Below, in pieces: positions 1 to 3,468 of a stretch of DNA of 6,295 nt. The position numbers were made by a program, and so were the translations under genes. Origin of the DNA: Candidatus Kaiserbacteria bacterium (GTDB lineage Bacteria; Patescibacteriota; Minisyncoccia; Phycocordibacterales; UBA2100); contig JALWJR010000021.1 of NCBI GenBank assembly GCA_026996985.1, positions 1-6,295 of the forward strand, given 5' to 3'. The notes under the pieces were generated by a model. It had not been told where the DNA came from and made no database searches. It was given only the letters and a program-made list of their open reading frames with translations. Each line of letters begins with the position of its first letter. Within the stretch, counting starts at the first letter, position 1.

Positions 1-1203
1 AACCAGGTTATCCAAATCTTTATGCGCCGAATATCCTCTTATTTTCATCCTCTTTGCTTTTATTTTTACCCATTCGTTGTTTATTTTTACCTTCCTTGCT
101 CCGTCATATATCAAACGCCCAACCGTTCCAACGGCTTGGTATCCAACAAACAGTATGATATTTTTTGGATTTTTTAAAAAAACCTTCTCATGCATCAAAA
201 CCCTGCCACCAACCGACATGCCGGAGCCCGCCAGAATAATCTTGGGGTCGGGAGCTTTAAGTAAAGCTTGTGACTCCTTGGGATCTTTTACGGTAACATA
301 TCCGGGAAAAGAGAAAATATCATCACCGGAGTTTATTTGCTCTTGCACTTCTTTTTTAAACAAATGGGTGTACTTTTTAAAAATCTCCGTCACCGCAATT
401 GCAAGTGGCGAGTCAAGATAAACCGGCACCTGCGGTATCTCACCCCTTTCAACGAAATTGTTAATTTCAAAAATAAGAATTTGAGACCTTTGCATGGCAA
501 AACTTGGAATTATCAACGTGGAATTGTTTTTAATTGCAGTCTGAATCGCTTTTTTAAGCTTTGCGTCTCTTAAATCTCTCTGCTCGTGATTTCTGTCTCC
601 GTAAACGCTCTCCATCAAAAGATAATCGGCATCATCTATCACCTCGGTATCGGGCAAAAGCGGAGCCGGCGAGTTTCCCAAATCGCCGGTGTAGACAAAG
701 GTCTTCCCTCCCCTTGAAAGTGAGATCATTGCCGAACCTAAGATATGTCCCGCATCTTTGAAAACCACCTTAACATCTCCCACTGCAAACTCTTCATGAT
801 ACTCTTTTGTCTCCCATAGGGAAAAAGTTTTTTCAACGTCCGCTTTTTCATACAATATCGGGACTCCAAACTCTTTTGATTCGGAAAACATTATTTTTAA
901 AGCGTCATCATACATAACTTCGGCCAAATCTTTTGTTGCCGAAGTTGAGACAATCTTTCCTCTAAATCCATCTTTTACAAGTTTCGGAATTCTTCCTATA
1001 TGATCAGCATGTGCATGTGTTACAAGTAAAATATCAATGTCTTTCGGATCAAACGGAAAAGGTTCATGATTTTTTAAAGTTGCGTATTTACTTCCTTGTG
1101 CAAGTCCGCAATCAAGCAGAATTCTTTTTTTGTCCATATTAAGTTCAAAACAGGCCCCTGTCACCTCGCCGGCTCCGCCATGAAAATACAGTTTTGATTT
1201 CAT
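1..1203 (-). CDS. beta-CASP metallo-beta-lactamase-fold ribonuclease (C-terminus beyond window)
   Basis: I translated 401 codons from the ATG at 1203 with no stop before the window edge. Metallo-beta-lactamase motifs are HAHADH at residues 63-68, H153 in AGHILGSA, and D174 in YTGD. Beta-CASP signatures follow: E198 in MESVYGD, the GSGM...GG segment at 327-333 with H338, and H394 in GYSAHKD. All the expected zinc and catalytic residues are therefore inside the window. From memory the order closely follows the Thermus RNase TTHA0252 (about 430 residues), so roughly 40-60 C-terminal residues are missing, including the usual last His strand. The family are zinc-dependent endo- or exoribonucleases of RNA processing and decay (CPSF-73/RNase J relatives), acting in the cytoplasm. 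No N-terminal signal or membrane segment is seen. There is no Shine-Dalgarno; a TGTTACAAT extended -10 lies just upstream, which suggests a leaderless message. RNA rather than another substrate is inferred from the family. Confidence 0.93.
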   Translation of the reverse strand, partial: MKSKLYFHGGAGEVTGACFELNMDKKRILLDCGLAQGSKYATLKNHEPFPFDPKDIDILLVTHAHADHIGRIPKLVKDGFRGKIVSTSATKDLAEVMYDDALKIMFSESKEFGVPILYEKADVEKTFSLWETKEYHEEFAVGDVKVVFKDAGHILGSAMISLSRGGKTFVYTGDLGNSPAPLLPDTEVIDDADYLLMESVYGDRNHEQRDLRDAKLKKAIQTAIKNNSTLIIPSFAMQRSQILIFEINNFVERGEIPQVPVYLDSPLAIAVTEIFKKYTHLFKKEVQEQINSGDDIFSFPGYVTVKDPKESQALLKAPDPKIILAGSGMSVGGRVLMHEKVFLKNPKNIILFVGYQAVGTVGRLIYDGARKVKINNEWVKIKAKRMKIRGYSAHKDLDNLV

Positions 1204-1210
1204 TGAAAAT

Positions 1211-1219
1211 ATTGTAACA
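1211..1219 (-). promoter_or_regulatory. extended -10 promoter for the beta-CASP RNase, probably leaderless
   Basis: Read on the minus strand, this is TGTTACAAT: a TG dinucleotide, one base, then the -10 hexamer TACAAT. Only seven bases separate the hexamer from the ATG at 1203, so transcription would begin at or within one or two bases of the start codon. No good -35 is seen at 16-18 bases, which fits an extended -10. No ribosome binding site precedes the ATG, which agrees with a leaderless mRNA. The site lies in the short divergent gap shared with the PEBP gene. Confidence 0.5.
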
Positions 1220-1225
1220 TAAAAA

Positions 1226-1230
1226 GGTGA
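1226..1230 (+). promoter_or_regulatory. Shine-Dalgarno that sets the PEBP start at GTG 1239
   Basis: GGTGA, within AAAGGTGAGG, matches the anti-Shine-Dalgarno core and ends eight bases before the GTG at 1239. The in-frame GTG at 1227 overlaps this motif and has only A-rich sequence before it. The start at 1239 is therefore preferred. Confidence 0.6.
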
Positions 1231-1238
1231 GGTATTTT

Positions 1239-1808
1239 GTGATTGCGCTTTTAGTTTCTACACTTATTTTAATAGCAGTATCTTTTTATGCATTAAAACA
1301 AACAAAAATTGAAAAAGATTATAATTTTAAAGAAAGGACTATGAAAATATACTCAACAGTTTTTAAAGATGGCGAAATTATCCCCTCAAAATATACGTGC
1401 GATGGCGAGAATATAAACCCGCCTCTGTTTTGGGAAGGAGTACCTAAGGAGGCAGTATCTCTTGCTTTGGTTGTTGACGACCCTGATGTGCCGGCACAAG
1501 TGCGAGAAGACAGGCATTTCACTCATTGGATACTTTGGAATATAGACCCGCAGACAACTCAAATACCTGAAAACTCGGAAGCCGGCTTGGTCGGACTAAA
1601 TGATGCCGGTGAAAACAAATACATGGGCCCATGCCCGCCACCGCAGTTTGAACCTACGGTACACAGGTACTTCTTCACCCTCTATGCGCTTGATGTGCAA
1701 CTGAATTTGCCCCCAAATACAACCCTTTCTCAGTTAAAAGAAGCGATGCAGGGTCACGTTTTGGAAAGCTCTCAACTGATGGGTCGTTATAATAGAGCAA
1801 AAAAATAA
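1239..1808 (+). CDS. PEBP / YbhB-YbcL family protein with N-terminal membrane anchor
   Basis: The protein is 189 residues from the GTG at 1239. Residues 2-19 form one hydrophobic segment followed by K20, giving a signal anchor or uncleaved signal with no lipobox cysteine. The rest is a phosphatidylethanolamine-binding protein fold: TCDGENINPPL at 53-63, DDPDVP at 80-85, HFTHW with H96, GPCPPP at 130-135, HRY at 142-144 followed by YALD, then a C-terminal GH...G.Y.R pattern. These line the conserved anion-binding pocket. The soluble members are usually about 155-160 residues, so the extra length is the anchor. An in-frame ATG at 1341, directly after an AAAGGA stretch, would give a 155-residue cytoplasmic form. 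Bacterial PEBPs have no well-settled substrate; a ligand-binding role is all that can be said. The gene diverges from the RNase and converges on the histidine phosphatase, ending inside their shared terminator. Its own promoter could not be fixed and probably overlaps the first codons of the RNase gene. Confidence 0.9.
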   Translation: MIALLVSTLILIAVSFYALKQTKIEKDYNFKERTMKIYSTVFKDGEIIPSKYTCDGENINPPLFWEGVPKEAVSLALVVDDPDVPAQVREDRHFTHWILWNIDPQTTQIPENSEAGLVGLNDAGENKYMGPCPPPQFEPTVHRYFFTLYALDVQLNLPPNTTLSQLKEAMQGHVLESSQLMGRYNRAKK

Positions 1809-1836
1809 CGCAAGTTGTTAAACTTGCGTTATTTTA
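1799..1836. terminator. bidirectional intrinsic terminator containing both stop codons
   Basis: Positions 1802-1816 pair perfectly with 1821-1835, giving a 15-bp stem with the four-base loop GTTA. On the minus strand the stem runs into seven Ts (complement of 1799-1805). On the plus strand it ends in TTTT at 1832-1835. The outer A-T pairs form the tracts. The PEBP stop TAA (1806-1808) lies in the left arm and the histidine phosphatase stop (1829-1831) lies exactly opposite in the right arm. Confidence 0.88.
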
Positions 1837-2353
1837 TATTCCATTCAACTACATGCCATTTGTCTTGCTTGTAAACTAGTCTTCCATAATGGCCATATTT
1901 TAACCTGAGGCCTATCGGAATTTCTACCACATCTATCTCCAGCAGGATACCAACAAGTACAAGCGATACTAAAGCATGAGTTACCAAAAGACAAGTTTGG
2001 CAATATTCTGTCTCCAGAGCACGCTTTATAACCGAGACTCTTGCTTTGACTTGCTCTAAAGACTCGGCACCTGTTAAAGCTTTGAGGTTGTTTGGTAAAG
2101 CCCTTTTTAAAGACTGTTGCTTCACCTCCCATTCTCTAAGCTCGTCTTTTATTATCACCCTGTTTTCAAAACAGCCGGCCGTCTGTTGAGCTCTTTTTAA
2201 AGGTGAGCACAAAACAAGCGATATATATTCGTTTGACAGTTTTTGACAAAGGGCTCGGGCGTTTTCTATGCCTTTGGGGCTTAACCCCGGGTCTTTATCA
2301 GAAGTCTTCCGGTTAGGTATTTCGTGCCGTAACACAATAACCTGCCTGCGCAT
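1829..2353 (-). CDS. histidine phosphatase superfamily protein (phosphoglycerate mutase-like)
   Basis: The product is 174 residues from the ATG at 2353. Near the N-terminus VLRHE carries the catalytic His10 and phosphate-binding R9. LSPKG (24-28) and SPLKRAQQTA (50-59, with R54) are typical second-site motifs. ELREWE (71-76) is the likely proton-donor region, and VTHA (124-127) supplies the second catalytic His126. Length and motif order match small SixA/PhoE/CobC-type members. The usual RHG is RHE here. The family removes phosphate from small metabolites or phosphoproteins through a phosphohistidine intermediate; the substrate cannot be read from sequence. No signal peptide is seen, so it is probably cytoplasmic, although residues 122-140 are rather hydrophobic as part of the core sheet. 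An upstream TTG at 2380 would add nine residues but lacks a ribosome site; the chosen ATG has GGAGAG five bases away. The gene converges on the PEBP gene and has its own candidate promoter. Confidence 0.88.
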   Translation of the reverse strand: MRRQVIVLRHEIPNRKTSDKDPGLSPKGIENARALCQKLSNEYISLVLCSPLKRAQQTAGCFENRVIIKDELREWEVKQQSLKRALPNNLKALTGAESLEQVKARVSVIKRALETEYCQTCLLVTHALVSLVLVGILLEIDVVEIPIGLRLKYGHYGRLVYKQDKWHVVEWNIK

Positions 2354-2358
2354 TTTTT

Positions 2359-2364
2359 CTCTCC
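2359..2364 (-). promoter_or_regulatory. Shine-Dalgarno GGAGAG fixing the ATG at 2353
   Basis: The minus strand reads GGAGAG, then five As, then ATG. This favours the 174-residue form over the in-frame TTG start 27 bases upstream, which has no comparable site. Confidence 0.65.
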
Positions 2365-2384
2365 GTACTGCTTTTTCCAATCTT

Positions 2385-2393
2385 AAAATAACA
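2385..2393 (-). promoter_or_regulatory. candidate extended -10 promoter for the histidine phosphatase gene
   Basis: The minus strand reads TGTTATTTT, an extended -10 of the form TG-n-hexamer. TTGATT, 15 bases further upstream, is a possible but closely spaced -35, and it overlaps the T-rich tail of the preceding terminator. A transcript would start near 2378, giving a leader of about 25 bases that includes the GGAGAG site. A separate promoter here supports reading the upstream RNA as an independent transcript. Confidence 0.4.
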
Positions 2394-2403
2394 CGAAAAC
2401 ACT

Positions 2404-2464
2404 AAAATCAAAACAGCTCCCGCCACTTTAAGTCACAAAATGCAACCTAAAGTGGCGGGAGCTG
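2404..2464 (-). terminator. strong intrinsic terminator of the structured RNA
   Basis: Positions 2414-2430 and 2448-2464 are perfect 17-bp inverted repeats around a 17-base loop. On the minus strand the stem is followed at once by TTTTGATTTT (2413 down to 2404). On the plus strand no T-tract follows, so it acts in the minus direction. It lies downstream of the ncRNA promoter and may also end read-through from ndk and the small membrane protein gene. Confidence 0.85.
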
Positions 2465-2583
2465 CTGTGCCGGCAGGTATTTACCTGGAGTCTTCCAGGT
2501 GGGTGCCCGCACTGACCTGCCACGACAGATCAAAATATAAGGCTCCCGTATTGTTCAACTAAGCAGGATAATACCCGCCGGCT
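2404..2583 (-). ncRNA. independent structured RNA of about 180 nt, possibly 6S-like
   Basis: This gap has no coding frame but is rich in structure. It starts just after an extended -10 promoter and ends at a strong terminator. The 5' end (2582-2570) pairs with 2481-2469 over 13 bp. The only non-Watson-Crick position (2576 with 2475) is G-U on the minus strand but C-A on the plus strand, so the minus strand is the RNA. Within this stem, 2500-2494 and 2489-2483 form a 7-bp hairpin with loop AGAC. A competing pairing joins 2521-2515 (GGCAGGU) to 2478-2472, extended by CUGU with ACAG. The pieces AGCCUUAUAUUU, CACCUGGAAGACUCCAGG and CUGCCGGCA come in the same order as similar pieces of 6S RNA as I recall it, and the total length fits. 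The core inside the closing stem is only 114 nt, which is short for 6S. An attenuator leader is the main alternative. The family is unassigned. Confidence 0.6.
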
Positions 2584-2589
2584 AACTAC

Positions 2590-2598
2590 AGTATAGCA
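2590..2598 (-). promoter_or_regulatory. extended -10 promoter of the structured RNA
   Basis: The minus strand reads TGCTATACT: TG, one base, and TATACT, five of six matches to TATAAT. The predicted start is the A at about 2583, one base before the 13-bp stem begins. That close fit between promoter and structure supports both. No clear -35 is seen. The element starts immediately after the stop codon of the small membrane protein gene. Confidence 0.6.
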
Positions 2599-2793
2599 TT
2601 ATTTCTTATCGTTTGCATCACTTTCGTCCTTAGACTCCTTTGCTTTCTTCACGGCTCCAAATGCAAGCGCCACCGCAACAGCTACCACTATAGCCCAAAC
2701 CCACCAAGGAATGGAAAAACTGGTATTACCGGCCTCTTGAACCGCTCTTATTGCGTCTTGATCAAGCGCCACATTTACATTATCCCAGTCCAT
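2599..2793 (-). CDS. small single-pass membrane protein, function unknown
   Basis: This is a 64-residue frame I do not recognise. Residues 1-25 are polar and acidic. Residues 28-48 (starting IPWWVWAIVV and ending FGAV) form one clear transmembrane helix with a tryptophan-rich edge. The tail from K49 is lysine, serine and acidic. By the positive-inside rule the KKAK side is cytoplasmic, so the N-terminus would be outside. The ATG lies nine bases after the ndk stop and has no Shine-Dalgarno, so translation probably depends on ribosomes finishing ndk. The coherent order (acidic N-terminus, helix, charged tail) is unlikely for a chance frame, and it ends exactly where the ncRNA promoter begins. 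No catalytic motif is visible. Confidence 0.62.
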   Translation of the reverse strand: MDWDNVNVALDQDAIRAVQEAGNTSFSIPWWVWAIVVAVAVALAFGAVKKAKESKDESDANDKK

Positions 2794-2802
2794 AATAAAT
2801 TA

Positions 2803-3408
2803 TTACTCTACTAATCCGTCCAGGTTAACATCATACAAAATTCTCTCCTGAACAAGAGTGTAGTCAACAATTTCTTCATCTTTAAACCACAAAGCAAGCT
2901 CGTCTATCGCTTCCTCTACAGATCCTGAAGCGTGTATCAAGTTGCGCACAGCCCTTCCGTCGGTGTCCGCCATTTGATATGAGTCAAGAACAAAATCTCC
3001 GCGAATTGTACCGACATCGGAACTCAACGGCTCGGTTCCTCCAACCAGTTTTCTAACCAAGGCAACGGCATGCGCTCCTTCAAGAGCCAAAGCCATAACC
3101 GGCCCCGATGACATATAAGCTTTCAATCCTTCTATTACTCTCTCCCCCGCTTCCTCGGGTGTGTTAAACGGAGCCTCTTTTCCTTGTTTTCTGTAGGCCT
3201 CCAAAGCCTTCTCTCCCACATTCTTTTTCCACTCGGGGTTTAAATTGTAGTGTTTATCTATAAAATCCGGTGAAGGAACAAAAAACTTTGCTCCCACTAT
3301 TTTAAGACCAACCCTCTCAAAGCGTTTTATAATCTCTCCCACAAGAGAACGCTGAATTCCATCGGGTTTTATAACTACAAGTGTTCTTTCATTTCTAAAT
3401 TCCGACAT
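2803..3408 (-). CDS. ndk: nucleoside diphosphate kinase, enlarged form
   Basis: The product is 201 residues and transfers the terminal phosphate of NTPs to NDPs through a phosphohistidine, balancing nucleotide pools in the cytoplasm. Conserved active-site features are VVIKPDG with K14, HY at 53-54, R90, GGTEP with T125, GTIRGDF with R136, and N156-L-I-H159, where H159 is the phosphorylated residue. The usual HGSDS reads HASGS. Typical bacterial enzymes are about 135-155 residues. The extra length is an insertion of about 27 residues between Y54 and SGPV (101-104), about 10 more between GDF and N156, and a longer C-terminus after 175. Such forms occur in archaea and some uncultured bacteria. 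The start is the ATG at 3408, only five or six residues before the first conserved strand. No ribosome site is visible. It is followed after nine bases by the small membrane protein gene and preceded by a 60-base gap holding a candidate promoter. Confidence 0.93.
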   Translation of the reverse strand: MSEFRNERTLVVIKPDGIQRSLVGEIIKRFERVGLKIVGAKFFVPSPDFIDKHYNLNPEWKKNVGEKALEAYRKQGKEAPFNTPEEAGERVIEGLKAYMSSGPVMALALEGAHAVALVRKLVGGTEPLSSDVGTIRGDFVLDSYQMADTDGRAVRNLIHASGSVEEAIDELALWFKDEEIVDYTLVQERILYDVNLDGLVE

Positions 3409-3436
3409 GTTTTTTTATTAACTTTTAATTAAAGGT

Positions 3437-3464
3437 ATTTTACATTTCTACCGACAAAAAACAA
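3437..3464 (-). promoter_or_regulatory. candidate promoter for ndk
   Basis: On the minus strand TTGTTT (3464-3459) and TAAAAT (3442-3437) are separated by 16 bases. The transcript would start near 3430, giving a leader of about 22 A/T-rich bases without a Shine-Dalgarno. The region is strongly AT-rich, so a chance match is possible. The alternative is co-transcription with the upstream ATPase gene, since no convincing terminator separates them. Confidence 0.4.
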
Positions 3465-3468
3465 CTCG

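Noticed and set aside
77..761. Plus-strand open frames opposite the RNase gene
   Set aside because: They lie antisense to a strongly conserved beta-CASP coding region, have no ribosome sites and show no recognisable protein features.
1227..1238. GTG at 1227 as the PEBP start
   Set aside because: It overlaps the only good Shine-Dalgarno and would add four residues; the GTG at 1239 is correctly spaced.
2354..2380. TTG at 2380 as the start of the histidine phosphatase
   Set aside because: It has no ribosome site, adds nine residues before the first conserved strand, and the ATG at 2353 has GGAGAG at good spacing.
2465..2583. Signal recognition particle RNA in the 2404-2583 element
   Set aside because: A CAGGUCAG string is present, but the GGAA tetraloop region and the GCAGCC partner of the SRP signature are missing.
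2404..2583. Known ligand riboswitch leader (cobalamin or TPP type)
   Set aside because: No conserved box of those classes was recognised, and the phosphatase gene seems to have its own promoter after the terminator. A novel switch is not excluded.
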